From: Phycisphaeraceae bacterium
GTDB taxonomy: Bacteria > Planctomycetota > Phycisphaerae > Phycisphaerales > UBA1924
Assembly: GCA_020639155.1 (NCBI GenBank)
Contig: JACKHF010000001.1
Span: 1,922,001-1,986,000 of the forward strand
Reading direction: 5' to 3'
Length of the DNA: 64,000 bases
The position numbers were made by a program, and so were the translations under genes. The notes beneath the pieces were generated by a model. It searched no databases, had not been told where the DNA came from, and saw only the letters and a list, made by a program, of their open reading frames with translations. Within the stretch, counting starts at the first letter, position 1, and the number at the start of each line of letters is the position of its first letter. Shown here piece after piece: positions 43,316-52,402 of the stretch.

Positions 43316-45019
43316 ATGAGTACATCAGCACCCAATACCGCTGCGTCGTCGCAGGACAACGCGACAAAGTCGATGGACAAGATCATGGCGCTGTGCAAGC
43401 GCCGTGGGTTCATCTATCCCGCCAGCGAGATCTATGGCGGTATCAACGGATTCTGGGATTACGGCCCGCTCGGCTCGCAGCTCAAGAAGAACCTCCGCGA
43501 CGCGTGGTGGCAGGACATGATCATGAACCCGTGCTGGGGGCGCACCGGTCCTAATGGAAGGCGTGTTGAGACTGTGCCCGTGGAAACGTGCATCATCCAG
43601 AATCCAAAGGTATGGGAAGCATCGGGGCACCTTGCAGGGTTTGCTGATCCGATGCGGAAGTGCGCGAGTTGTGGGCACTTTGTGCGCGCAGATCAGTTGT
43701 GGGACATCATCGTGACATCGTCGGACTGGTTCAACTCGATGATCCAGGAGTTTGAGCCTTCACCGGAAGGGACAAAGTACCCAAAGGTCGATGCACAACG
43801 TCTGATGCAGTGGGCGAAAAAGAAGGGCAAGAAACTTGCTCCGAATCTTGCGGTCGTGAAGAACACCGAAGTCACGATGAGTTTTCTTGCGACACGTATC
43901 AACGGGCAGCCCGACGCGCCGCTGGATGTGACCGAAATCACGCAGTATATTGCAACCGAGCAGCTTGATGCGACAGGATTGCAGGATCCATGTCCGCGCT
44001 GTGGCGGCCCACTCGGTGAACCCGCTGCATTCAAACTGATGTTTGAGTCATATTCAGGATTGACGCAGACCGAGGATAGCAAGGTATATCTGCGCCCCGA
44101 GACTGCGCAGGGGATATTCATTCACTTCAAGAATGTTGTAGATACATCGCGCGTGAAGCTTCCATTTGGTATCGGTAACACGGGAAAGTCGTTCCGGAAT
44201 GAGATCACGCCTCGCAACTTCACGTTCCGGTCGCGCGAGTTCGAGCAGGCCGAGCTTGAGTTCTTCTGTCATCCAGATGATTCGCAGGATTGGTACACGT
44301 TCTGGCGTGATTTTCGCATGGAGTGGTGGCAGTCCATCGGGCTTGCCGGTGTGAATCTGACTTTGCGCGAGCACGACAAGGACGAGTTGAGCCATTACTC
44401 AGTTGGTACAAGCGACGTGGAATACAAGTTCCCTTTTACTGCGCCCGAGTTTGGTGAGCTCGAAGGCATCGCCCATCGAGGCAACTTCGACCTGACGCAG
44501 CATCAGAAGCACTCGGGTGCGAAGCTTGAGTACTTTGATACAGAGCGGGGAGAGCTCGCGCCCAACGGGCAGCCCAAGGGTGAGCGGTATTTGCCGCATT
44601 GCATTGAGCCAGCAGCGGGTCTTGATCGAGGTGTGCTCGCATTGATCTGCGAGGCATACACCGTTGATGAGACGCGCCCCAGCCCGGAGTTGATGAAGTT
44701 CCATCCTCGCATCGCGCCGATCAAGGCTGCCGTGTTCCCGCTGGTAAAGAAGGACGGCATGCCTGAAGCAGCGGAGAAGCTGCACGCGGAGCTGCGCGCC
44801 AAGTTCGGTCGTCTCGGGTTCATTGAGTACGACGAGAAACAGTCGATCGGGAAGCGCTACGCACGCATGGACGAGGCTGGGTGCCCGTTCTGTTTCACGA
44901 TCGACGGCGAGACGCTGACCGACGGTACGGTGACGGTGCGCGATCGCGATACCGGTGCGCAGGAACGCATGCCGATGGAGAACGTCAGTGCATTCCTCGC
45001 AGAGAAGCTGGGCGTGTAA
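43316..45019 (+). CDS. glyQS: Glycyl-tRNA synthetase, single-chain (dimeric) type
   Basis: 567 residues from ATG 43316 with AGGA upstream. The class II fold is read from KIMALCKRRGFIYPASEIYGG, GFWDYGPLG, RPETAQGIFIHFKN (motif 2 region), GIGNTGKSFRNEITPRN, REFEQAELEFF and IEPAAGLDRGVLA (motif 3). It also has a zinc-like CASCGHF and CPRCGG pair near 110 and 225, then an anticodon-binding C-terminal domain (APIKAAVFPLV, VGKRYARMDEAG-like). It charges tRNA-Gly with glycine in the cytoplasm. This single-chain form differs from the GlyQ/GlyS two-chain enzyme. Confidence 0.96.
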   Translation: MSTSAPNTAASSQDNATKSMDKIMALCKRRGFIYPASEIYGGINGFWDYGPLGSQLKKNLRDAWWQDMIMNPCWGRTGPNGRRVETVPVETCIIQNPKVWEASGHLAGFADPMRKCASCGHFVRADQLWDIIVTSSDWFNSMIQEFEPSPEGTKYPKVDAQRLMQWAKKKGKKLAPNLAVVKNTEVTMSFLATRINGQPDAPLDVTEITQYIATEQLDATGLQDPCPRCGGPLGEPAAFKLMFESYSGLTQTEDSKVYLRPETAQGIFIHFKNVVDTSRVKLPFGIGNTGKSFRNEITPRNFTFRSREFEQAELEFFCHPDDSQDWYTFWRDFRMEWWQSIGLAGVNLTLREHDKDELSHYSVGTSDVEYKFPFTAPEFGELEGIAHRGNFDLTQHQKHSGAKLEYFDTERGELAPNGQPKGERYLPHCIEPAAGLDRGVLALICEAYTVDETRPSPELMKFHPRIAPIKAAVFPLVKKDGMPEAAEKLHAELRAKFGRLGFIEYDEKQSIGKRYARMDEAGCPFCFTIDGETLTDGTVTVRDRDTGAQERMPMENVSAFLAEKLGV

Positions 45020-45025
45020 TGCTGC

Positions 45026-47038
45026 TCACGATGCATCGGATGAATCGGTTTCGAGCGATCGAACAACATCGTCGCAGAGCTCCTTCAACCAGTCGGCATC
45101 AGCCTGCTGATCATTTGGTCCGGGCATGCCCGCTTCTTTGATGACTGCTGACCAGCCGGCATAGATTGCGGTGAGCTCGTTGATCCGTTCTTTGCTTTGG
45201 AACCGACCCATCCGCGAGATTGATTCTGAAACGATGCTGATCGCGACAGTGCGTACGTGGATGTCTGCACTTGTGAGCATGACTCGAAACACGTCCTCGT
45301 TCTCTCTAAGAAGCTCGGGATTCAGGAACATGCCGAACGATCCCGGTGCCAGCAAAGCCAGATTCGGGTCCTGACGCAAACAGTCGAGTATGACTCGGGC
45401 GTGTTGCAGCATGTCATCTGACGGCTCATCCTCAGTCGCGGTGGACAGAAGCGAAAACAACTCAAGTTGGGCAATACGGAGTCGCAGACGTGGTGACGAG
45501 CTTTCCTTTGCTCTGTCAAAAAGCTCAGAGAGCGAGGGCGGAAGAACGCCATGCAGCTCGAAGTTCCACAGCGGGAAGAGCACACTCGACTGGATCTGAT
45601 TGTCCAGTGTGTCGTCCTCAAGGATGTGCATGATCGCCTCGCGAGCAGCGGGGCTTTGTGAGCCGATTGCAATGAGCGCAGATGCGTAGCGTGAAAGCTC
45701 ATAGATGCGTGTCCATAATGCGCGGTTGCCATTTGCAGGCAGGGGCGTCATGATGTTTGCAACCAGTGGTTCGATGAGATGATCGACCCGATCGGGCGAT
45801 TCGTTTGGGTCTGCGAGCACGAGAAACACGAGCGATTCGGCAATCCCATCAGATAAGATCCACAAGCCTGATGAGTACATCGACTGGTCCGAATCGAGCA
45901 GGCGCTCAAGCATTGCGACGAGATCGTCGCTCGTGACCCTGTCTTTGTGCTTTGCAATCGCATGGGCCATCTCGTCAAGCGGTTGCTGTGCGATCATTGT
46001 TGCGGCTGTTGCGCGTGCAGCATCGGACCTCTGAAGATCAAGAAGTACAGTAACGGCATGCCGTGCAATAGATTTCTCAAAGTAGAGTGAATCTGGCGTG
46101 TTACTATCGCCACGATTGACATATGTAGAATACAAGCGGCTTCCACGCTTGATCGTTTCTTCGTCGTCTGAGAACAGCAGCGAGTGGATTTTTCTTCGTA
46201 TCAACCAGTCGTCGAGCAACAGGAACCGCCGCGCGCCAATGCGCCCTGTGAGTGATGCGTCGATGTCGTGGTTGATCGTCCAGTCTTCATCGAACCAATC
46301 ATCGGGAAGTTGTGTTGTACCCAGTACAAGCGCCCATGTCGGCACCATAGCAACGACACCACCACGCTGGTAGCGCTCGACCAGATATGAGCTGAAGCCC
46401 AGAAGCAGGAGAAAGATGCCCAGAGCGATCTTCCATCGCTGTTTCCTTGCGCGGAGAAGATCTTCTTCTGCAAAGACTTCTCGACCGCACTCGGGACAGA
46501 CGCAGATTGGTGTTGGATTGTCAGTTGAAGAAGCACTCTTCGGTGAAGCCTCAGCACTTCGCGGCGTTGCAGCCATGTCGTACCAGCACGCGGGGCATCG
46601 CTGCCTGCCTCGGGACCGATCACCGACAACACCCCAGACAATATTTGCGATCGCACCAAGTGCGAGCCCGCACGCAAGCACGAAGAGGCCGCCATGCGTG
46701 CTGCTTGTGCCAACGCCGAACTGATCCAGCGACTGCTCAAGGGTGACAGCAAGCCCAATCGTCCCCAGGGAGAGAATGAATGCGATAACAGCAGCAGAGA
46801 ATGTGGCAGTTGGTGATGAAGTTCTTGCGTTGACAATGCTTGAGAGTGTTCGCTTTGGCCTTTGCTTGGAGGGGAGTGGTTCGGTGTTGCCTTTGGCCAG
46901 TCGGCGTTCCTTCGCGAGTTTCTCATCGCGTTTTTCAATGCCTGCACGCACGAACAGCGATATGCTCCACGAGAGCAATACTCCAGCGATCAGCCAGCAG
47001 ATCGTGACAGGATGGAACAGCCAGTGCTGGGGAAGCAT
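45026..47038 (-). CDS. Large membrane protein with zinc-ribbon pairs and helical-repeat domain
   Basis: 670 residues, family unknown to me. Three N-terminal hydrophobic segments (about 10-30, 82-100, 115-140) are followed by two Cys pairs, QRCPACWYD and CVCPECGREV, a split zinc ribbon at about 150-190. A fourth helix lies near 205-222. The C-terminal 400 residues are helical and repeat-like (HEAT-type), ending in an Asp/Ser tail. It is likely anchored in a membrane with a large helical domain outside or inside. It is convergent with glyQS, with only 6 nt between the stops. Confidence 0.55.
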   Translation of the reverse strand: MLPQHWLFHPVTICWLIAGVLLSWSISLFVRAGIEKRDEKLAKERRLAKGNTEPLPSKQRPKRTLSSIVNARTSSPTATFSAAVIAFILSLGTIGLAVTLEQSLDQFGVGTSSTHGGLFVLACGLALGAIANIVWGVVGDRSRGRQRCPACWYDMAATPRSAEASPKSASSTDNPTPICVCPECGREVFAEEDLLRARKQRWKIALGIFLLLLGFSSYLVERYQRGGVVAMVPTWALVLGTTQLPDDWFDEDWTINHDIDASLTGRIGARRFLLLDDWLIRRKIHSLLFSDDEETIKRGSRLYSTYVNRGDSNTPDSLYFEKSIARHAVTVLLDLQRSDAARATAATMIAQQPLDEMAHAIAKHKDRVTSDDLVAMLERLLDSDQSMYSSGLWILSDGIAESLVFLVLADPNESPDRVDHLIEPLVANIMTPLPANGNRALWTRIYELSRYASALIAIGSQSPAAREAIMHILEDDTLDNQIQSSVLFPLWNFELHGVLPPSLSELFDRAKESSSPRLRLRIAQLELFSLLSTATEDEPSDDMLQHARVILDCLRQDPNLALLAPGSFGMFLNPELLRENEDVFRVMLTSADIHVRTVAISIVSESISRMGRFQSKERINELTAIYAGWSAVIKEAGMPGPNDQQADADWLKELCDDVVRSLETDSSDAS

Positions 47039-47093
47039 GCACCTGATTGTACGGAATACCGCTCAATCAGGATGCCCATATGAGTGCGGTTAA

Positions 47094-47128
47094 CAAGAAA
47101 AGGAGCCCCGACGTGTGTCGGGGCTCCT
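47094..47128 (-). terminator. Rho-independent terminator of the TlpA-like gene
   Basis: Perfect 12-bp stem (47101-47112 with 47117-47128; AGGAGCCCCGAC arm) with a GTGT loop and a TTTCTT tract on the minus strand. It lies 28 nt after the stop at 47157. Confidence 0.88.
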
Positions 47129-47156
47129 GTCGTCTCACGGTGTTGTGAGTGAGCTC

Positions 47157-48248
47157 TTACTTCTTTGCAGCCTTGTACTCATTGAGTGCCTTGGTGTACT
47201 GCTCCTTGGCACGCTCCGGAACAAGTTCGACAGCCTTTGTCTGGATCTCGATTGCTCGATCGATTTCACCCTTGAGGAAGTAGACACGCGCGAGGGTGTC
47301 CATGATGGCGGGGCTCTCGCCGCCCGAAATCTTGTCGGCGTTCTCGGCAGCCTTGGATGCTAAGTTCAGGTCGCGCTTTTCGATAGCCGCCTCGGGATTG
47401 ACGATCGCCCACGCGATTGCGTTCAGTTTGTTTGCATCCTTTGCGCTCATCGCGCCTTGGACCAACTCCTCACCGAGTCCGTACGCCTTGTTAAACTGCC
47501 CATTGGTCAGCAGCAGATTGAAGTAGAGATCCTCGTACATGTGTGCGATGCTGGGATGCATCTCCTTGACAGCATTGAACGCTTCGAGCGCTGTTGCAGG
47601 CTCAGTTGATGCCATGCGAAATGCTGTGGAAAGCTTCTCCTCGGATGCTGCGATAGAGGCTGGCCCCTTCTCGTAATCCCATGTGCCATCAACAACTTTT
47701 TCGACAACTGCGTCAAGCCACATGGGATGGCCGATCCACGCGACGTTTGCATTTCCGTCAATCACAAATGTGCTCGGAATACCGCGACGGTTTGCGGCTT
47801 TCATGAAGGCTCCATCCATCGCTTTCGATGCACCATCGAATGCAACTGTGTATCCCATGTCGTCGCCCTTGCCTTCGACGAACCCCTTGACGGTGTCGAG
47901 CGTCTTGTCGTCGTACTTGCGCTCCCAGATATTGACACCAACAACCGCGACGCCCTTGTCCTTGTAGGTGCGGGCAATTTGTGAGAGATGGGGCATCTGT
48001 GCAATGCACGGACCGCACCATGTTGCCCAGAACTCAACAACGTACACGCGACCCGACTCATACCCAGTGATAGGTTCACCCTTCACCCAGGTTTCAACGT
48101 TGATTGCAGGAGCCTTGTCACCAATGTTCAGTGTCTGAGCAGGGGCCGCCTGAGCCGGCTTGGTCTGTGCATCAGTCTTTGTAGACTGTGCATACGCTGT
48201 GCCAGCGAGCACGGTAACTGCTGCGACGGTGAGTGCTTTCTTCATCAT
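47157..48248 (-). CDS. Exported TlpA/ResA-like thioredoxin with TPR-like C-terminal half
   Basis: 363 residues. A signal peptide ends near GTAYAQ. The thioredoxin domain (about 40-190) has GDKAPAINVETWVKG, VVEFWATWCGPCIAQMPHLS (active WCGPC) and GIPSTFVIDGNANVAWIG with the cis-Pro. The remainder (about 200-363) is helical with TPR-like units (PAIMDTLARVYFLKGEIDRAIEIQTKAVEL). It is likely a periplasmic thiol-disulfide reductant with a helper-binding domain, possibly serving cytochrome or outer-membrane protein maturation. No partner genes adjoin. Confidence 0.85.
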   Translation of the reverse strand: MMKKALTVAAVTVLAGTAYAQSTKTDAQTKPAQAAPAQTLNIGDKAPAINVETWVKGEPITGYESGRVYVVEFWATWCGPCIAQMPHLSQIARTYKDKGVAVVGVNIWERKYDDKTLDTVKGFVEGKGDDMGYTVAFDGASKAMDGAFMKAANRRGIPSTFVIDGNANVAWIGHPMWLDAVVEKVVDGTWDYEKGPASIAASEEKLSTAFRMASTEPATALEAFNAVKEMHPSIAHMYEDLYFNLLLTNGQFNKAYGLGEELVQGAMSAKDANKLNAIAWAIVNPEAAIEKRDLNLASKAAENADKISGGESPAIMDTLARVYFLKGEIDRAIEIQTKAVELVPERAKEQYTKALNEYKAAKK

Positions 48249-48506
48249 GATCTGTGATCTCCGTTCTGATATCAGCTGCGAGTGGAGCGCGAGCGCAACG
48301 GTGCGCGGCTCCAGTTTTCCTCAGCAGCTGTTTGTCTGCTGATGATGTGACAGAGCAGAACACCTGCGTGGGCGTTCTGCTTCCATAAATCGACGGTATT
48401 CACGTGATCTGCTGTGCGTGAGAGAAATGGACCCAGATAAAGTCCAATAACATTGAAATTTGTGATTAGTCTGCTTGCTTGGCGAGCAAACGCCCTATAG
48501 CTCAGA

Positions 48507-49040
48507 TCAGTTCCGGTCAGAAAGATGTCGCTGGAGTGCGGAGAAGAACCGAGGCCAGGCATTCGCAAAGTATGTCCTGACTGCAAGCCATTCCTCACGA
48601 TGATCGGGGTGCTGAGAAATCTGCTCAGACCATCCCAGATGGGTGAGCCGAAGTGAGGTCTCGTTTGCGGTCACCGGTTCCAGTTCGATGATGACCCATG
48701 TGTGACGATCTCGCGCGTGTGTGAACTGAGGTGGCGCGTTCCATGTAAAACTGAGGATTCGTTGTGGTAGGAAACTCAGGATGGCGCACGTTTCAGATCC
48801 TCGCTTCCCCGCGGGCTGCGAGGCATCAAAGAGGATTTCATATGGCCCGCCGATGCAAAGCTCAATTTGAACATTGCATCCAAGGAATGCCTGCGCACCA
48901 TCGGTGGTTGTCAGGGCATGCCAGACATTGCACAATGATCCCGGGAGGTCCATCTCAACGACCACTGGGTCGACATGAGGATGCAATGCGACCGCGCTCT
49001 TCTCTGCTTCACCCATCGTGACACTATCCCCTTGGCTCAT
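48507..49040 (-). CDS. SRPBCC / AHSA1-like protein
   Basis: 177 residues if started at ATG 49040. Another Met at 49016 is possible, and the frame is open to 49133. The sequence has PVVVEMDLPGSLCNVWHALTTTDG, ELCIGGPYEILFD, RILSFTWNAPPQ, WVIIELEP and EWLAVRTYFANAWPRFFSALQRHL. This matches the helix-grip (START/AHSA1) fold of small soluble proteins that bind hydrophobic ligands or stimulate Hsp90. The ligand is unknown. It is divergent from the RtcB gene. Confidence 0.75.
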   Translation of the reverse strand: MSQGDSVTMGEAEKSAVALHPHVDPVVVEMDLPGSLCNVWHALTTTDGAQAFLGCNVQIELCIGGPYEILFDASQPAGKRGSETCAILSFLPQRILSFTWNAPPQFTHARDRHTWVIIELEPVTANETSLRLTHLGWSEQISQHPDHREEWLAVRTYFANAWPRFFSALQRHLSDRN

Positions 49041-49275
49041 CCCGCCGGTGCGCAACCCGGAGGTCGGAAGGAACAGCCTTGCGTGCGATGTGTTGTTGTG
49101 AGAAGCCTGTCTCACATTCCAGAGCAGACACAAAATATATCAGGTTTGTTTGGACAATGGGAACAGAAGTGCCATAAAACTCCCCCAAATACGGAAATTC
49201 TGCCGCCGATTCTTGTTGATTTTTCTACACAACACCCGGTTGGCTTTTTACCGGAATCACACACAGGACGCTCCC

Positions 49276-50598
49276 ATGGGCAGAAAACGAAAGAAACACC
49301 ACGCTGCTGCGCGCTCAGACACAGATTCTCCAGTTGAGACGCTAGCTCAAATGGACCCATGTCCGCATCGCATCTGGGGTGAGGTCGGTGTCGACTTTGA
49401 TCAGAACTCGCTCGATCAGTTGCGCAATGCGTGCTCGTTGCCGGTGTCGGTCGCTGGAGCACTGATGCCCGATGCGCATGTCGGGTACGGACTTCCGATC
49501 GGCGGAGTGCTCGCCACGCGCGACGCGGTGATTCCCTACGCGGTCGGTGTGGATATCGCATGCCGGATGAAGATGACCGTGCTCGATCTGAACTCGAAGC
49601 AGATCGACCATCCGCACGTGCGGGATCGATTGGCTGGTGCGATCGAAGCCGAGACACGATTCGGTGTTGGCGGCGCATTCCGTGGGTACGACAGACATCA
49701 GCACGCGGTGATGGACGACGCTGCGTGGGACGCGTCGCACGTGACCCGCAAACTGAAGAACAAGGCGTGGACGCAGCTTGGCACGAGTGGTTCGGGGAAT
49801 CACTTCGTGGAGTTCGGGCTGCTCACGGTTTTTGAGAACGCACCACGACGTGTATCACAACAATCAGAAGCCGGCTCGCACGCGAAGTGGGATCTTGAGC
49901 CGGGTACATATGTTGCGTTTATGTCGCACTCGGGCAGTCGAGGGAGCGGCGCATCGATCTGTCAGCACTATTCAGATATTGCCCGGGCAAACCATCCGGA
50001 ACTTCCAAAGCAGTTCTCGTACCTTGCGTGGCTCGACATGAAGTCAGACGCGGGGCAGGAGTACTGGACCGCGATGAATCTCATGGGCAGGTACGCAGCA
50101 GCGAACCACGAGTGCATCCATCGTGCGATCGCGAAGCATCTCGGCGCGAAGGTCATCGCGGACGTTGAGAACCATCACAACTTCGCGTGGCTGGAAACGC
50201 ATGAGGTTGATGGCGTGCAGGAAGAGGTCGTCGTGCATCGCAAGGGCGCAACACCCGCGGGCGACGGCGTGATGGGCATTATTCCGGGTACGATGGCGAC
50301 ACCCGGGTATGTTGTTGTGGGCGCAGGGTCATCCGATTCACTTCGATCGTCGAGTCACGGCGCAGGTCGTGTGCTCTCGCGCACAAAGGCACGCGAGAAG
50401 TTCCGGTTCGGCGCGGTTCGCGGGATGCTCGCAAAGCAGGGGATCACGGTGCTTTCTGCGGGTGCGGACGAGTCGCCCGGCGCGTACAAGGACATCGAGC
50501 AGGTGATGGCGCAGCAAGTAGATCTTGTGACGCCGGTGGCAAGGTTTGACCCGAAGATTGTGAAGATGGCGCCCGAGGGCGAGCGGGCGGAGGATTAG
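49276..50598 (+). CDS. rtcB: RtcB-family RNA ligase
   Basis: 440 residues from ATG 49276 with AGGA 7 nt upstream. The long frame from 49150 adds an implausible leader. RtcB motifs run in order: PDAHVGYGLPIGGV, PYAVGVDIACRMKM (Cys96, metal ligand), GTSGSGNHFVEFG, MSHSGSRGSG, NHECIHR, NHHNFAW, RKGATPA, GSSDSLRSSSHGAGR with His361 the guanylylation residue, and KDIEQVMAQQ. It joins 2',3'-cyclic phosphate or 3'-phosphate RNA ends to 5'-OH using GTP and manganese, in repair or splicing. The usual GVDIGCGM reads GVDIACRM. No archease or RtcA lies nearby. Confidence 0.9.
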   Translation: MGRKRKKHHAAARSDTDSPVETLAQMDPCPHRIWGEVGVDFDQNSLDQLRNACSLPVSVAGALMPDAHVGYGLPIGGVLATRDAVIPYAVGVDIACRMKMTVLDLNSKQIDHPHVRDRLAGAIEAETRFGVGGAFRGYDRHQHAVMDDAAWDASHVTRKLKNKAWTQLGTSGSGNHFVEFGLLTVFENAPRRVSQQSEAGSHAKWDLEPGTYVAFMSHSGSRGSGASICQHYSDIARANHPELPKQFSYLAWLDMKSDAGQEYWTAMNLMGRYAAANHECIHRAIAKHLGAKVIADVENHHNFAWLETHEVDGVQEEVVVHRKGATPAGDGVMGIIPGTMATPGYVVVGAGSSDSLRSSSHGAGRVLSRTKAREKFRFGAVRGMLAKQGITVLSAGADESPGAYKDIEQVMAQQVDLVTPVARFDPKIVKMAPEGERAED

Positions 50599-50674
50599 AT
50601 TACTCTCGTCTACATATCTGTAAGCATTGAGTGCTTTATTATAAATTGGAGATAAGAAATTGATGGCTTGCTTA

Positions 50675-51187
50675 TTACATACCCATCATTTTCTTGAACT
50701 GAATAGAAGGCCTGCTTGCTCGCCCTTTGCCAGATCGAATTACTCCTCTTATTGTCCATCTTGGGAGATTCTTCGTGTTTTGGACATTGCATAGACGTGG
50801 GTTCTTGTCTAACGCATACAACGTGAGTTCTTTTTCCATGTGCTTTAGTTCATTCTGCGGGACTTTTCGGTGATTGCCCATTGGTGTCACAAAGAAAACA
50901 ACAGGTGTTCCTCTTGACGACTTGAATATAGCACTGTTGTAAATTTCAAGTTTGTGGTGTGAAAAGATCTCTTGTCCAAAGCCTTTGCCAGCCTTGCCAA
51001 CGTACCACGGCTTAAATCCTTTCCCTGCGCGCATAGCAAATATGTAGCATCCTTGTTTGTAGTATAGAGATTCGGCAGTCTGGTTGTGCCAGAAATACTG
51101 ACAGTCCTGCCTCTCTATTCTCTTTTTAATGCCGTTTTGGACACATGGCAACTCCAATGGGCCAACTACGTGGAGGTCTGTCGCCAT
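50675..51187 (-). CDS. GIY-YIG-like nuclease-domain protein, AT-rich
   Basis: 170 residues after AAGGA, 7 nt before the ATG. GCYIFAMRAGKGFKPWYVGKAGKGF carries the GxY...YVG core of the GIY-YIG nuclease fold, with a His/Lys-rich helix after it and an E in HMEKELTLYALD as the possible metal ligand. An Asn in RLCNVQNTKNL may be the family Asn. The catalytic Arg is not convincingly placed. Base composition is visibly more AT-rich than the neighbours. It lies 70 nt downstream of the D12 methyltransferase on the same strand. A restriction or repair role is possible but not shown. Confidence 0.6.
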   Translation of the reverse strand: MATDLHVVGPLELPCVQNGIKKRIERQDCQYFWHNQTAESLYYKQGCYIFAMRAGKGFKPWYVGKAGKGFGQEIFSHHKLEIYNSAIFKSSRGTPVVFFVTPMGNHRKVPQNELKHMEKELTLYALDKNPRLCNVQNTKNLPRWTIRGVIRSGKGRASRPSIQFKKMMGM

Positions 51188-51257
51188 TAGTTATTCCTTA
51201 TGCGAAGTTAAAGGTTGTACGAAAACGATGTCATAAGTATATGCCCCTTTAATTGAG

Positions 51258-52346
51258 TTAGTGCCTCAAGGTTATCATGGAGCGGTCAGTAATATAGCTA
51301 GATGCTGGCATTGTGTTTCTTTTCCACGTGTATCCCGCTGGCACAACAACGTACAGATACTCTGTGTTGCGGAGATGGCTGACCGATCCAACCTTCTCGC
51401 CCTGCGGGTTGTGGATCCCGATCTGTGCGCCGACGTAGCGCTTGAAGTCGTTCTCGACGGTGTACACATCGCCCCTGACTGAGAGCAGTGCTTCCATCTC
51501 CTCGCGCGGGATGTACCCCTCGTTGTTGAACGACACGACGAGGAATCTGCACTGCACAGTGTCGATGAATCTTCGCATCGCGTCGAGCGCGAGCTTCTTC
51601 ATGTTGAAGTCGGACTTGCGCTCGCGGCAGTCCATGCGCTTGCACGCGATGCCATAGACCTCCGGCTTGTCCCATCGCACGAGCGATTCCCAGATGTGGT
51701 AGTTGCCGAGGTACGAGTGCTGGTTGTACGGCGGATCGATGTACGCGAGATCGGCGGTGAGTGTTTTCGCAGCGGTCTGTGCTTCGAGCTGATGCGCCTT
51801 GCACTTGCCGCAGTCCGGTCGCGGGAGCAGTTCCGGGATACGGAGATGCAGATCGTTGTCGGACCGTGAAGCCCACGATTTCAGGTACGCCATCTGCACG
51901 CCGGTGGTGGAGTCCACGCGGTCGGCCGCTTCCATGAGGGACACAAGCACGACGGCTTTGAGCTCAGGATCAAGACCCTTGCGCTCGATTGCTTCGCGGA
52001 TCGCGTCGATGCGCTCGCCGTTCTTCGGCTGGAAGAACCTGCTCCTCTCGCAGAAGGTCTCGGTGAAGTATCCGGGACTTCCTGAGAGTAAGTCGAACTC
52101 CGCGATGAGCTTCGTTGCATCGCGGATCACATCCTCGCGATCTGTCTGCACGTAGCACGTTGCGAGCGTGTACGCGTACGTCATCAGGTCGTTGGATATG
52201 ACGCGGTACCCGGCAGCTTTGAGCGCATGTCCGACGCGCGAGGTGCCAGAGAAAAAATCGACGACGCTGGTCACTTCGGGTAGCGACTGCACGATCCCCA
52301 GGATCTTCGGGATGAGTGTGCGCTTGGAACCGATGTACTTGACCAT
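51258..52346 (-). CDS. D12-class (Dam-like) adenine-specific DNA methyltransferase
   Basis: 362 residues. The frame begins at 52592, but the domain starts with MVKYIGSKRTLIPKI at ATG 52346. VVDFFSGTSRVGHAL (near 33) is the SAM-binding FxG motif and the catalytic motif is DPPYNQHSY with Asp204. An ACKRMDCRERKSDFN region follows. It transfers methyl from SAM to the N6 of adenine in DNA. The family also includes the methyltransferases of restriction systems. It precedes the GIY-YIG gene, but there is no obvious restriction nuclease beyond that. Confidence 0.88.
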   Translation of the reverse strand: MVKYIGSKRTLIPKILGIVQSLPEVTSVVDFFSGTSRVGHALKAAGYRVISNDLMTYAYTLATCYVQTDREDVIRDATKLIAEFDLLSGSPGYFTETFCERSRFFQPKNGERIDAIREAIERKGLDPELKAVVLVSLMEAADRVDSTTGVQMAYLKSWASRSDNDLHLRIPELLPRPDCGKCKAHQLEAQTAAKTLTADLAYIDPPYNQHSYLGNYHIWESLVRWDKPEVYGIACKRMDCRERKSDFNMKKLALDAMRRFIDTVQCRFLVVSFNNEGYIPREEMEALLSVRGDVYTVENDFKRYVGAQIGIHNPQGEKVGSVSHLRNTEYLYVVVPAGYTWKRNTMPASSYITDRSMITLRH

Positions 52347-52402
52347 CGGCGCGAGTATATGCGTCTGCTTGTGTCTTCTGTTGGTGTCGGTTGGATGATA
52401 TC

